From Streptomyces sp. NBC_00557 (GTDB lineage: Bacteria; Actinomycetota; Actinomycetes; Streptomycetales; Streptomycetaceae), in contig NZ_CP107796.1 of NCBI RefSeq assembly GCF_036345995.1, positions 7,006,001 to 7,070,000 on the forward strand: a DNA stretch of 64,000 nucleotides, read 5' to 3'. The translations under genes were made by a program, and so were the position numbers. The notes beneath the pieces were generated by a model. The model ran no database searches, was not told the origin of the DNA, and worked only from the letters and a program-made list of their open reading frames with translations. Shown piece by piece: positions 33,889-42,893 of the stretch (its first letter is position 1; each line of letters starts with the position of its first letter).

Positions 33889-35040
33889 TCACGCGGCGAG
33901 TGCGTGACCGGGGTGGAGCACCACCTTGGTGTAGCCCTCGACCCGCTTGTCGAACTTCTCGTACGCCTGCGGCGCCTGGTCCAGCGGCAGTTCGTGGGAG
34001 ACCACGAAACTGGGCTTGGCGCGCCCGGCGATGATCAGATCGCGCAACTGCCGGTTGTACTGCTTGACGTTGCACTGGCCCGTGCCCATCTGCTGGCCCT
34101 TCTCGAACATCCTGCCGATGGAGACGAGCAGTTGGCCGTGCTTGGCGTGTTCGTCGGGGCCGCCCGGGTCCGAGGGCACGTACAGGCCCGGCACACCGAG
34201 CATGCCCGTCGGCCGTACCGTCTCGACCAGCGCGTTCAGCACGATGGCCGGTTCCTCGTGACTGGCGTCGTGTGCCTGGGCCTGGTAGCCGACGGCGTCG
34301 ACGCCCTTGTCGGTTCCCTCGCCTCCGGTCTGCTCCTTGATCTGCTCCGCCGGGTCGCCCTTGGTGAAGTCGATGGGGATCGCCCCGATCTCCTCCGCCT
34401 TGGCCAGCCGCTCGGGCACCCGGTCGACGGAGAACACCTTCGCGGCGCCGCGCAGCAGCGCCGAGTAGGCGGCCATCAGCCCCACCGGCCCGGCGCCGTA
34501 GACGGCCACGCTCTCACCGGGGGACACCCGGGCGAGTTCGCAGCCGTGGTAGCCCGTCGGGAAGATGTCGGCGAGCAGCACGAAGTCGGTCTCGAACTCC
34601 TCGCCCGGGGGCAGTTTCAAGCAGTTGAAATCGGCGAACGGCACCCGCAGCAGCTCGGCCTGGCCGCCCGTGTACGGGCCCATCGCCACATAGCCGTAGG
34701 CGCCGCCGGCGAATCCGGGATTGACCGTCAGACAGAAGCCCGTCTTCCCGGCCAGACAGTTCTTGCAGAACCCGCAGGCGACATTGAACGGCATCACGAC
34801 CCGGTCGCCCTTGGACAGCGAGGTCACGCCGCTGCCGACCTCCTCGACGACGCCGAGGTTCTCGTGCCCGAAGACGATGCCCGACTCGGCCGCCGTGCGG
34901 CCCTCGTACATGTGCAGGTCGGAGCCGCAGATCGCGGTCGACGTGACGCGTACGAGCACATCGTTGGGATGCTGGATCCGCGGATCCTGGACGTCCTTCA
35001 CCACCACACTGAAGGGTTCCTCGTAAACGACGGCTTTCAC
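33889..35040 (-). CDS. Zinc-dependent alcohol dehydrogenase, glutathione-independent formaldehyde dehydrogenase type
   Basis: A 383-residue medium-chain dehydrogenase. AICGSDLHMYEG gives the catalytic zinc Cys, GHENLGVVEEVG the zinc His/Glu, and four cysteines in ACGFCKNCLAGKTGFC the structural zinc. VYGAGPVGLMAAYSALLRG binds NAD. The central insertion (GKGTDKGVDAVGYQAQAH-like region, VPGLYVPSDPGG) is typical of formaldehyde dismutase/dehydrogenase. Start GTG 35040 has a perfect GGAGGTGA site; the longer GTG 35049 overlaps it. It would detoxify aldehydes using NAD. Confidence 0.9.
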   Translation of the reverse strand: MKAVVYEEPFSVVVKDVQDPRIQHPNDVLVRVTSTAICGSDLHMYEGRTAAESGIVFGHENLGVVEEVGSGVTSLSKGDRVVMPFNVACGFCKNCLAGKTGFCLTVNPGFAGGAYGYVAMGPYTGGQAELLRVPFADFNCLKLPPGEEFETDFVLLADIFPTGYHGCELARVSPGESVAVYGAGPVGLMAAYSALLRGAAKVFSVDRVPERLAKAEEIGAIPIDFTKGDPAEQIKEQTGGEGTDKGVDAVGYQAQAHDASHEEPAIVLNALVETVRPTGMLGVPGLYVPSDPGGPDEHAKHGQLLVSIGRMFEKGQQMGTGQCNVKQYNRQLRDLIIAGRAKPSFVVSHELPLDQAPQAYEKFDKRVEGYTKVVLHPGHALAA

Positions 35041-35152
35041 CTGTGTCACCTCCGCCCGCTACACCACGGGTACTTCCAGGTAACGCCGGTGCGGAAAGGG
35101 CCGCAAACCGGCGTCGGGAAGGGATGCGCACGGCGCTCCCAGGCACGCGAGT

Positions 35153-35164
35153 GAACGGGTGTTC
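35153..35164 (+). promoter_or_regulatory. LexA (SOS) box upstream of the alkylation repair gene
   Basis: GAAC-GGGT-GTTC with flanks GT and GA matches the actinobacterial/Bacillus-type SOS consensus GAAC-N4-GTTC. It ends 17 bp before the start codon at 35182, a promoter-proximal position suited to LexA repression. Confidence 0.7.
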
Positions 35165-35181
35165 GATAGTAGAGTGCGGTC

Positions 35182-35904
35182 ATGACCGCCACTGGGACGG
35201 CCTCGCCGCGCGTGCCGCGCAGTGCCCTCGCCGACACCGTGCTCGACCGGCTCACCGCGGCCTTCGGCGCCGCCGCCGATCCGGCGCGGGCCGCCGCGAT
35301 GCGGACGTACATGAAGGACGTGGCGCCCTTCCTCGGCATCCCCACCCCGGCCCGCCGCGCCCTGACCCGCACGGTCCTCGCCGGCACCCCGCGCCCGGAC
35401 GAGGCCGACTGCACCGCGGTCGCGCTGCGCTGCTGGGCGCTGCCCGAGCGCGAGTACCACTACGCCGCGGTGGACTTCCTGCGCCGGCACGCCGGCCGCT
35501 GCTCCTCCGGCTTCCTGCCGGTGGCCCGGCACCTCGTCACCACGGTCCCCTGGTGGGACACCGTCGACCCGCTCGCCGCGCACGTGGTCGGACGCCTCGT
35601 CGCGGCCGACCCCGCGCTCACCGCCGACATGGACACCTGGATCACCGACGCCGGCCTGTGGCCGGTGCGCACGGCCCTGCTGCACCAGCTGGCCCGCAAG
35701 GACACCACCGACACCGACCGGCTGTTCGGCTACTGCCTGCTCCAGGCCGGGCATCCCCACTTCTTCATCCGCAAGGCGATCGGCTGGGCCCTGCGCGAGT
35801 ACGCCAAGACCGACCCCGACGCCGTACGGGCCTTCCTGGCGCGGGAGCGGGGCCGGTTCGCGCCGCTCACCGTGCGGGAGGCCCTGAAGAACATCGGGGC
35901 CTGA
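35182..35904 (+). CDS. AlkD-type DNA alkylation repair protein
   Basis: A 240-residue HEAT-repeat glycosylase family member that removes bulky alkylpurines without flipping the base. Helical repeats run throughout; characteristic phrases are YMKDVAPFLGIPTPARRAL, TTVPWWDTVDPLAAHVVG with the functional Trp/Asp pair and FFIRKAIGWALREYAKTDP. ATG 35182. A LexA box directly upstream suggests DNA-damage induction. Confidence 0.88.
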   Translation: MTATGTASPRVPRSALADTVLDRLTAAFGAAADPARAAAMRTYMKDVAPFLGIPTPARRALTRTVLAGTPRPDEADCTAVALRCWALPEREYHYAAVDFLRRHAGRCSSGFLPVARHLVTTVPWWDTVDPLAAHVVGRLVAADPALTADMDTWITDAGLWPVRTALLHQLARKDTTDTDRLFGYCLLQAGHPHFFIRKAIGWALREYAKTDPDAVRAFLARERGRFAPLTVREALKNIGA

Positions 35905-35967
35905 CCTCGGCCCGGCCGCCGCGAAAACCATTCGACGCCGCACCGCCGCTCGGCGATGATCGACCCC

Positions 35968-36069
35968 ATGTTCCGGTACGCCTTCCTCCTCGCAGCATCC
36001 GCCGCCGCGGATGCGCCGAAGGCTGCCGTCCAGATCCTCGTGGCCGCCGTCGACGGCGCCCGAAGCTGA
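35968..36069 (+). other. Possible 33-residue ORF upstream of tuf3
   Basis: MFRYAFLLAASAAADAPK is the start of a short frame ending GARS before a TGA at 36067. ATG 35956 extends it by four residues. No ribosome site is obvious. It occupies part of the 264-bp gap before tuf3 and could be a leader or a chance frame. Confidence 0.3.
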
Positions 36070-36168
36070 CCCTCTCCGGAACGAACCGGCGGACCCCGCA
36101 GGGGGAGGGTCGGCCGGTCCTCGGGGTCCCGCATCCCTTCCACGCCTGAGAGGCTTCGAGGTACAGCC

Positions 36169-37341
36169 ATGTCCAAAACGGCCTACGCGCGCACCAAGCC
36201 GCACCTCAACATCGGCACCATGGGGCACGTCGACCACGGCAAGACCACCCTGACCGCCGCCATCACCAAAGTCCTCGCCGAGCGCGGCACCGGCACCTTC
36301 GTGCCGTTCGACCGCATCGACCGGGCCCCGGAGGAGGCCGCGCGCGGCATCACCATCAACATCGCGCACGTCGAGTACGAGACCGACACCCGGCACTACG
36401 CCCACGTGGACATGCCGGGCCACGCCGACTACGTCAAGAACATGGTCACCGGGGCCGCACAGCTCGACGGGGCGATCCTCGTCGTCTCCGCGCTCGACGG
36501 GATCATGCCGCAGACCGCCGAACACGTGCTGCTCGCCCGGCAGGTGGGCGTCGACCACATCGTCGTCGCGCTCAACAAGGCCGACGGCACGGACGACGAG
36601 GAGCTGATCGACCTCGTCGAGCTGGAGGTCCGCGACCTGCTCACCTCCCAGGGCTACCCGGGCGACGCGGTACCGGTCGTACGGGTCTCCGGGCTCCGGG
36701 CGCTGGAGGGCGACCCGCGCTGGACGGCGGCCGTCGAGGCGCTGCTCGACGCGGTGGACACCTATGTGCCGATGCCGGAGCGGTACCTGGACGCGCCGTT
36801 CCTGCTGCCGGTGGAGAACGTGCTCACCATCACCGGGCGCGGCACGGTCGTCACCGGCGCCGTGGAGCGGGGCACGCTCCGCCTGGGGGACCGGGTGGCG
36901 GTGCTCGGCGCCGACGTGGAGACCGTCGTCACCGGGCTCGAGACCTTCGGCAAGCCGATGCAGGAGGCGCAGGCCGGGGACAACGTGGCGGTGCTGCTGC
37001 GGGGCGTGCCGCGGGACGCCGTGCGGCGCGGGCACGTCGTGGCGGCTCCGGGAAGCGTGGTGCCCGCCCGGCGGTTCACCGCCCGGGTGTATCTGCTGTC
37101 GGGCCGCGAGGGCGGCCGTACGACCCCGGTCGCCACCGGGTACCGGCCGCAGTTCTACATCCGCACCGCGGACGTGGTGGGGGACGTCGACCTCGGCCCG
37201 GCCGCGGTGGCCCGGCCCGGCGAGACGGTGGAGATGACCGTCGAGCTGGGGCGGGAGGTGCCGCTGGAGCCGGGGCTCGGGTTCGCCATCCGTGAGGGCG
37301 GGCGGACCGTGGGCGCGGGGACCGTCGGCTCCGTCGGGTAG
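36169..37341 (+). CDS. tuf3: Divergent elongation factor Tu (EF-Tu3)
   Basis: A 390-residue EF-Tu paralogue. GTPase motifs: GHVDHGKT (19-26), RGITI (59-63), DMPGH (81-85, where the usual residue is DCPGH) and NKAD (137-140, usually NKCD). Domains II and III follow in order ([32 protein letters not shown]). Many otherwise invariant EF-Tu residues are changed, as in the tuf3 genes of S. coelicolor and S. ramocissimus, whose products are linked to stress/stringent response and kirromycin-type antibiotic resistance. Probably not the housekeeping factor. ATG 36169 with GAGG upstream. Confidence 0.92.
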   Translation: MSKTAYARTKPHLNIGTMGHVDHGKTTLTAAITKVLAERGTGTFVPFDRIDRAPEEAARGITINIAHVEYETDTRHYAHVDMPGHADYVKNMVTGAAQLDGAILVVSALDGIMPQTAEHVLLARQVGVDHIVVALNKADGTDDEELIDLVELEVRDLLTSQGYPGDAVPVVRVSGLRALEGDPRWTAAVEALLDAVDTYVPMPERYLDAPFLLPVENVLTITGRGTVVTGAVERGTLRLGDRVAVLGADVETVVTGLETFGKPMQEAQAGDNVAVLLRGVPRDAVRRGHVVAAPGSVVPARRFTARVYLLSGREGGRTTPVATGYRPQFYIRTADVVGDVDLGPAAVARPGETVEMTVELGREVPLEPGLGFAIREGGRTVGAGTVGSVG

Positions 37342-37355
37342 CGGCTCAGGTGCGT

Positions 37356-37396
37356 GGGGAACCGCCGGCGCGTTCCGGCCGGCCGCGCGGTTCCCC
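37356..37396 (+). terminator. Repeat-type terminator after tuf3
   Basis: GGGGAACCGC (37356-37365) pairs with GCGGTTCCCC (37387-37396); the loop holds a CCGGCC palindrome. The GCGGTTCCCCGCGCCCC phrase is common in Streptomyces intergenic regions. Confidence 0.7.
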
Positions 37397-37427
37397 GCGC
37401 CCCTCCGGGGCACGCGACAATGAACCC

Positions 37428-38273
37428 GTGACCGCGCAGATACCCGTTACCCGGACCACCGGCCACGGCACCGCCAAGCTGATGCCCGACGTCGATCGCG
37501 AGCGGGCCTGGCTGCTCACCGTGGACGGGGCGCCGCAGTCGTACGTCGATCTCGACGACCCGGCGCATCTGGAGTTCGAGTACGCGCGGCGGCTCGGGTA
37601 CGTGCTCGACACCGTCGCCGACGAGGGGCTGCCGCTGGACGTGCTGCACCTCGGCGGCGGGGCGCTGACGCTGCCGCGGTACGTGGCGGCCACCCGGCCG
37701 GGCTCCCGGCAGGACGTCGTGGAGGCCGACGGGGAGCTGCTGGAGCTGGTGACCGAGTACGTGCCGCTGCCGCGGGGCGCGGGCATCGCACTGCACACCG
37801 CCGACGCCCGGGCCTGGCTGGAGGCGGCGCCGGACGACCACGCCGATGTGCTCGTCGCCGACGTCTTCGGCGGGTCCCGGGTACCGGCCCATCTGACCAC
37901 GCTCGCCTACGCCCGCGAGGCCGAGCGGGTGCTGCGGCCCGGCGGGGTCTATCTGGCCAACCTCGCCGACGCGGCGCCGTTCGCCTTCCTGCGCTCCCAG
38001 CTCGCCACCTTCGCCGCCGTCTTCGAGGAGCTGGCGCTGATCGCCGAGCCCGGGGTGCTGCGCGGCCGGCGGTTCGGGAACGCGGTGCTGGTCGCCTCGC
38101 ACCGGCCCCTCGACACCGCCGTGCTGGCCCGCCGCACCGCCGCGGACGTCTTCCCGGCGCGGGTCGAACACGGGGCGGCGATCAGCGAGTTCACCGGTTC
38201 GGCGCGCCCGGTCGAGGACGCCGACGCCGTGCCCTCACCCGAGCCCCCCGACGGTGCGTTCGGCATCGGCTGA
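37428..38273 (+). CDS. Spermidine synthase-like methyltransferase-fold protein
   Basis: A 281-residue protein with the polyamine synthase/SAM methyltransferase fold: VLHLGGGALTLPRYVA (nucleotide glycines), VVEADGELLELV (ribose acid) and ADVLVADVFGG where true aminopropyltransferases have an acidic DxxD-type pair. That pair is only partly kept, so activity is doubtful; many Streptomyces have such 'fused-MFS/spermidine synthase' relatives of unknown use. GTG 37428. The 3' end overlaps the convergent MFS gene by 39 bp. Confidence 0.75.
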   Translation: MTAQIPVTRTTGHGTAKLMPDVDRERAWLLTVDGAPQSYVDLDDPAHLEFEYARRLGYVLDTVADEGLPLDVLHLGGGALTLPRYVAATRPGSRQDVVEADGELLELVTEYVPLPRGAGIALHTADARAWLEAAPDDHADVLVADVFGGSRVPAHLTTLAYAREAERVLRPGGVYLANLADAAPFAFLRSQLATFAAVFEELALIAEPGVLRGRRFGNAVLVASHRPLDTAVLARRTAADVFPARVEHGAAISEFTGSARPVEDADAVPSPEPPDGAFGIG

Positions 38274-39530
38274 CCCGGCCGGGGAGCCGGCCACCCGCTG
38301 GGTACGGCGGGTCAGGGCCCGGACGTCCGGGACCAGCAGCACCAGCGCGGTCACCAGCACGACCAGCCCGGCGCACCCCCACAGCGCGGCCGGCCGGCCG
38401 AAGGCGCTCTCCGCGGGACCGGCCAGCGCGGTGGCGACGGGGACGAGCGAGACCGACCCGAACCAGTCGTACGCCGACACCCGGGAGAGCTTCTCCTCGG
38501 GGATCTCCTGGTGCAGTGCGGTCATCCAGGACACCCCGAACACCTCCACCGTCGTGCCGGCCGCGAACATCACCGCGTCCAGTGCCCCGGCCGGCGCCGG
38601 TACGGCCAGGGCGGCGGCGGGCAGGGCGAGGGGGAAGACGCAGAGGGTGCCGGCGAGGAGCAGGCGGCGGGGTTTCCAGCGGGTCATCAGCAGGGCGCCG
38701 GCCACCGTGCCCGCGCCGAACGCGGCCAGGGCCAGGCCCCAGGGGCCCGCGCCGCCGAAGTGGTCGCGGGCGACCAGTGGGCCGTAGACCGCCTCGGCGG
38801 CGCCGACCACCGCGTTGGCGATCGAGAACTGGACGACGATGCCCCACAGCCAGGGGCGGCCGGCGAACTCCTGCCAGCCGTCGCGGAGATCGGCCAGCAT
38901 GCCCTCGCCGGGGGTGCGCGGCGGGATGTGGCCGGTGTCGAGGAAGGAGCGCAGGGCGCCCGCGACGGCGAAGGCCGCGGAGTCGAGCGCGAGCACCCAG
39001 CCGGGGCCGACGGCTGCGACGAGGGCGCCGCCCAGTGCCGCGCCGCCGAGCGCCGCGCCCTGCGTGGCCATGCGGAACACGGCGAACGCGCGGCCCGCCT
39101 GCTCGCCCTGCACCGAGGACAGCAGCATGCCCTCGGCCGCCGGGCCGAAGAACGCCTGCCCGGTGCCGCCGAGCGCGCTGAGCAGCATCATCTGCCACAG
39201 CCGGGGTTCGCCGGCCAGCACGAGTGCGGCGAAGGCGCCCTGGGAGAGGCAGTTGAGGGCGTTGGCGGCGACCATCACCCGGTGCCGGGGGAGCCGGTCC
39301 GCGAGCGCGCCGCCGATCAGCAGGAACACCACCAGCGGCACCGTGCGCGAGGCGGCCACGAGCCCCACGTCGCCGCCGTCGCCGCCCGCGTCCAGCACGG
39401 CGAACGCGGCGGCGACGAGCGAGCCGTTCGCACCGAAGCCGGTCACCACGGCCGCGGCCGTCAGCAGGGAGTGGTTGCGGCCCGCCCAGGAGGGTCTGCG
39501 CCGGCCGTGGGGGAAGGACGGTGGGTTCAC
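38235..39530 (-). CDS. MFS transporter
   Basis: A 431-residue major-facilitator permease with about 12 helices. GGALADRLPRHRVMVAANAL is the loop 2-3 signature of drug-exporter-like MFS proteins, and QGEQAGRAFAVFRMATQGAA follows helix 4. GTG 39530 (VNPPSFPHG) is preferred; an earlier ATG at 39611 adds a charged stretch with no match. It may export an antibiotic or toxic metabolite; no regulator is adjacent. Confidence 0.8.
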   Translation of the reverse strand: MNPPSFPHGRRRPSWAGRNHSLLTAAAVVTGFGANGSLVAAAFAVLDAGGDGGDVGLVAASRTVPLVVFLLIGGALADRLPRHRVMVAANALNCLSQGAFAALVLAGEPRLWQMMLLSALGGTGQAFFGPAAEGMLLSSVQGEQAGRAFAVFRMATQGAALGGAALGGALVAAVGPGWVLALDSAAFAVAGALRSFLDTGHIPPRTPGEGMLADLRDGWQEFAGRPWLWGIVVQFSIANAVVGAAEAVYGPLVARDHFGGAGPWGLALAAFGAGTVAGALLMTRWKPRRLLLAGTLCVFPLALPAAALAVPAPAGALDAVMFAAGTTVEVFGVSWMTALHQEIPEEKLSRVSAYDWFGSVSLVPVATALAGPAESAFGRPAALWGCAGLVVLVTALVLLVPDVRALTRRTQRVAGSPAGSADAERTVGGLG

Positions 39531-39644
39531 TGGGCGACTATCGCTCCCGCGTGGGGCGGGGGCAATCGGTTTCTCCCGCGCGTCCGGCCGGAGACGCAGC
39601 GTTCCGGTCACCGTGACGCGGCGGCCCGGAAACGCCGCGCGTGC

Positions 39645-40664
39645 TCACTCGTTGGTCGGGTCGCCGTGCAGCCGGACCGTGCGGAGGATCTTCAGCACGG
39701 TCTCCCGGGACACCTCGCCGCTCACGCCCTTGGCGCCGTAGAAGTTGAACGACACGTAGTCGTGCGCCGAGTTCTGGAAGCCGAAGGTGAGCGCCTTGCC
39801 GTCGCTGACGCACTTGCCCTTCTTCGGGGTGTGCGTCGACTGCGCCCAGGCGTAACTGCCCTTGATGCCCGAGTCCGTGGTGAAGGCGGTGGCCTTCTTG
39901 TCCCAGGAGATGCTCTTCTTGTCGGGCTGGGTGTAGCCGCCGTAGACCCACCAGGCCGGCGTGTTGACCGCGATCTCGTCCGTGTTCTTGGCCCCGTTGG
40001 CGCCCTTGGTGCCCACGACCGCCAGCGGGGTGTCCTCGGTGCGGCCATCCTTGTCGTCGTCCGAGGTGCACCACTTGGACTTGTACTCGGCGATGCCCGA
40101 CATGGTGATGCCGGTGTCCGTCTCGCTCTTCGGGAAGGTGAAGTTGACGGCGATGCCGGGGGACTGGACCTCCCACTCCGCCGGCACGTCGAAGGCGATC
40201 CCCCACTTGGGGTTCACCACGACCTTCCAGCCGGGGACGGTCGGCTTCTCGGTTCCGGTGCCGCGCGGGTCGTCGGTCGCCGACGAGCCGGCCGTGGGCT
40301 GGGCAGCCGGTGACTGGCTCGCGTGCTGTCCGCCCTTGCCGCCGGCCTTGTCGTCCGTGCCGTCCTTCTTGCCGAGGACGAGATACCCCGTCACGCCGGC
40401 GGCGATCACGACCGCGGCGGCCGCGAGGATCGCGATCAGCCTGGTGCGGGCCCCGCCGCCGTGCGGGGGCTGCGGGGCGGGCGCGGCAGGCTGCGGCTGC
40501 CCCCACTGCGGCGGCTGACCGTACGGCCCGGCCTGCGGATACTGCTGGTATCCGGGCTGCTGGTACGGGTTCGGCTGCTGGTAACCCGGCTGCTGATACG
40601 GATTCTGCTGCGGGTTGTTCTGCGGGTTCGGCGCGCCCCCTGGCGGCTGCTGATCTGGCCACAT
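39645..40664 (-). CDS. Gln/Pro-rich single-pass membrane protein with extracytoplasmic domain
   Basis: A 339-residue protein. Residues 1-75 are repeats of QNPYQQPGYQQ-type sequence, one helix (AILAAAAVVIAAGVTGYLVLG) follows, then a Ser/Thr linker and a C-terminal domain (about 155-335) with strands KWGIAFDVPAEWEV, WWVYGGYTQPDKK and KALTFGFQNSAHDYVSFNF. This resembles a common Streptomyces set of low-complexity tail/TM/beta-domain proteins with unknown ligand. ATG 40664 starts MWPDQQPPG. Confidence 0.75.
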   Translation of the reverse strand: MWPDQQPPGGAPNPQNNPQQNPYQQPGYQQPNPYQQPGYQQYPQAGPYGQPPQWGQPQPAAPAPQPPHGGGARTRLIAILAAAAVVIAAGVTGYLVLGKKDGTDDKAGGKGGQHASQSPAAQPTAGSSATDDPRGTGTEKPTVPGWKVVVNPKWGIAFDVPAEWEVQSPGIAVNFTFPKSETDTGITMSGIAEYKSKWCTSDDDKDGRTEDTPLAVVGTKGANGAKNTDEIAVNTPAWWVYGGYTQPDKKSISWDKKATAFTTDSGIKGSYAWAQSTHTPKKGKCVSDGKALTFGFQNSAHDYVSFNFYGAKGVSGEVSRETVLKILRTVRLHGDPTNE

Positions 40665-40789
40665 GGCCAGTAACCCTAGTGCCGCCCCGGACACGATGCG
40701 GTCACCGGCCCTCGTCAGGGTCGTAGCGAAGCCGGACGGGCGGCGGTCAGCGCTGGTGGATGGGGAGAGCGCGGGGCTGGCCAGTTTCG

Positions 40790-40804
40790 CTACTCACCAG
40801 TAAC
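40790..40804 (+). promoter_or_regulatory. Thioesterase operator matching the thiolase dyad
   Basis: CTACTCACCAGTAAC lies 10 bp before the ATG. Compared with CTACTCACCGGTAG before the thiolase, 11 of 12 core bases agree, with TACT/AGTA symmetry around CACC. Confidence 0.55.
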
Positions 40805-40813
40805 ATCTGGGGC

Positions 40814-41266
40814 ATGACAGTTGAGAGCGCCTCGATGGGCGAGATGCTGGCCGCCGCGGTTCCGATGGTGCGGACCCTGAACCTGGAGTTCGTCGAGGTC
40901 GGCCCGGAGCGTGCCGTGCTGCGGCTGCCGGACCAGCCGGACTACCACAACCACATCGGCGGTCCTCACGCCGGCGCCATGTTCACCCTCGCCGAATCGG
41001 CGAGCGGCGCCATCGTCCTCACGGCGTTCGGCGACCAGCTGGCGCGCGCGGTGCCGCTCGCGGTGCGCGCCGAGATCGCCTACAAGAAGCTGGCGACGGG
41101 CCCGGTGACCGCCACGGCGACCCTGGGCCGCCCGGCGGCCGAGGTCGTCGCCGAGCTGGACGCCGGTGGGCGGCCGGAGTTCCCGGTCGACATCGCCATC
41201 CAGCGCGAGGACGGGGCCGTCACCGGCGAGATGACCGTGGTGTGGACCCTGCGGCTGAACGGCTGA
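40814..41266 (+). CDS. PaaI-type hotdog thioesterase
   Basis: A 150-residue hotdog-fold thioesterase of the DUF4442/PaaI type. YHNHIGGPHAGAMFTLAESASG has the HGG-like turn and long helix with an active-site acidic residue, and the strands VPLAVRAEIAYKKLATG and EMTVVWTLRLNG complete the barrel. Such enzymes hydrolyse acyl-CoA thioesters. ATG 40814. Shares an upstream motif with the thiolase, suggesting a common regulator. Confidence 0.88.
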   Translation: MTVESASMGEMLAAAVPMVRTLNLEFVEVGPERAVLRLPDQPDYHNHIGGPHAGAMFTLAESASGAIVLTAFGDQLARAVPLAVRAEIAYKKLATGPVTATATLGRPAAEVVAELDAGGRPEFPVDIAIQREDGAVTGEMTVVWTLRLNG

Positions 41267-41315
41267 GGTGGTAAGAGAGGGCAGCCGGGCACGGGCCGGC
41301 CGTGATCGGCGGGTG

Positions 41316-42731
41316 TCAGAGGTTGATCATGTGCCCGGCCAGGCCGTGCACCGCCTCCTGCACCGCCTCGCCGAGCGTCGGGTGGGCGTGGACGTTACGG
41401 GCGATCTCGTGGACGGTGAGGTCCCACTGCTGGGCCAGGGTCAGCTCGGGCAGCAGCTCGGTGACGTCGGGGCCGATGAGGTGCCCGCCGACCAGCTCGC
41501 CGTACTTCGCGTCGCTGATCAGCTTCACGAAACCGGTGGCGTCGCCCAGGCCGTGCGCCTTGGCGTTGGCGGTGAACGGGAACTTCGCCACCCTGACGTC
41601 GTAACCCAGTTCGCGCGCCCGCTCCTCGGTGTGGCCGAAGCTCGCGATCTGCGGCCGGCAGAAGGTGGCCCGCGGGATCATCGCGTAGTCGAGTTCCATG
41701 GTCTCCGCCTCCGCGATCGTCTCGGCGGCGATCACCCCCATCGCCTCGGCCGCGTGCGCGAGCATCAGCTTCGCGGTGACGTCGCCGATGGCGTAGATGT
41801 GCGGGACGTTCGTACGGCAGCGGCCGTCGACCTCGATCGCGCCGCGCCCGGAGACCCGCACGCCGGTGGTCTCCAGGCCGTAGCCCGCCACGTTGGGGGC
41901 GAAGCCGAGCGCTTGGAGCACCTTGTCGGCCTCCAGGACCTGCCGGGAGCCGTCCTTGCCGGTGACCGTGACACGCACCTGGGGGCCCGACTCGTCGATG
42001 GACTCGACGCGGGTGGAGGTGAGCGCGTCGATGCCCAGCCTGCGGTACTGCTTGGCGAGTTCCGCGGACACCTCGGCGTCCTCCAGCGGGGCGAGGCGGT
42101 CCAGGAACTCGACGAGCGTCACCTTCACGCCGTAGTTGTGCAGGATGTAGGCGAACTCGACGCCGATCGCGCCGGCGCCCGCGATGACGATCGACCGCGG
42201 CAGCTCCTCGGCGAGGATCTGTTCCTCGAAGGTGACCACGCGGGAGGTGCGCCGGGTGCCGGGCAGCAGTTTGGGCGTGGCGCCGGTGGCGATGACGCAG
42301 TGGTCGAATCCGATGGTGCGCGTGTCGCCGTCGAAGCCGGAGACCTGGAGGGTGTGCGGGGCGAGGAACGTGCCGTGCCCGTCGAGCTCCGTGATCCCGT
42401 TCTTCTTCATCAGGTAGTGCACGCCCTTGACCCGGCCGTCGGCGACCTTGCGGCTGCGGCGGAACGCCTCGCCGTAGTCGAAGGACACCGGGCCGTCGGC
42501 GCGGATGCCGAACGTCTTCGCCTCGCGGGTGACGATGTGCGCCAGCTCGGCGTTGCGCAGCAGGGCCTTGGTCGGGATGCAGCCCACGTTCAGGCAGATG
42601 CCGCCCCAGTACTTCCGCTCCACCACGGCGACGCGTCTGCCCAGCTGGGCGGCGCGGATGGCGGCCACGTAGCCGCCCGGTCCGGCACCGAGCACCACCA
42701 CGTCGAAGCGGTCCTCCGGCTCGTCCGTCAT
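41316..42731 (-). CDS. lpdA: Dihydrolipoyl dehydrogenase
   Basis: A 471-residue FAD disulfide reductase, the E3 component shared by 2-oxoacid dehydrogenase and glycine-cleavage complexes. Redox pair C46/C51 is in [23 protein letters not shown] binds [18 protein letters not shown] binds NAD, and the C-terminal active-site His-Glu is in [13 protein letters not shown]. No E1/E2 genes are next to it, so it serves complexes encoded elsewhere. ATG start with a GGAGGCATCG site. Confidence 0.95.
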   Translation of the reverse strand: MTDEPEDRFDVVVLGAGPGGYVAAIRAAQLGRRVAVVERKYWGGICLNVGCIPTKALLRNAELAHIVTREAKTFGIRADGPVSFDYGEAFRRSRKVADGRVKGVHYLMKKNGITELDGHGTFLAPHTLQVSGFDGDTRTIGFDHCVIATGATPKLLPGTRRTSRVVTFEEQILAEELPRSIVIAGAGAIGVEFAYILHNYGVKVTLVEFLDRLAPLEDAEVSAELAKQYRRLGIDALTSTRVESIDESGPQVRVTVTGKDGSRQVLEADKVLQALGFAPNVAGYGLETTGVRVSGRGAIEVDGRCRTNVPHIYAIGDVTAKLMLAHAAEAMGVIAAETIAEAETMELDYAMIPRATFCRPQIASFGHTEERARELGYDVRVAKFPFTANAKAHGLGDATGFVKLISDAKYGELVGGHLIGPDVTELLPELTLAQQWDLTVHEIARNVHAHPTLGEAVQEAVHGLAGHMINL

Positions 42732-42782
42732 CGATGCCTCCTGCAGCGGGACGCGTTCGGGCTCGGCAGGGTTCCCCGTTCC

Positions 42783-42814
42783 CGCCCGGCGGCAAACGGC
42801 GGCGCCGCCGGGCG
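42783..42814 (-). terminator. Terminator after anmK
   Basis: CGCCCGGCGGC (42783-42793) and GCCGCCGGGCG (42804-42814) form a perfect 11-bp stem between the anmK stop (42894) and the lpdA start (42731). It would separate the two minus-strand units. Confidence 0.75.
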
Positions 42815-42893
42815 GCCGCGGACTTCACCCGCGTGCGACGAGCAGCCGCCCTGTGCCGGGCCTCACCCGTGCCGGCACGGTCGGCCCCGATTT

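Noticed and set aside
36169..37341. Housekeeping tuf gene
   Set aside because: The changed DMPGH and NKAD motifs and the absence of rpsL/rpsG/fusA neighbours point to the tuf3 paralogue instead.
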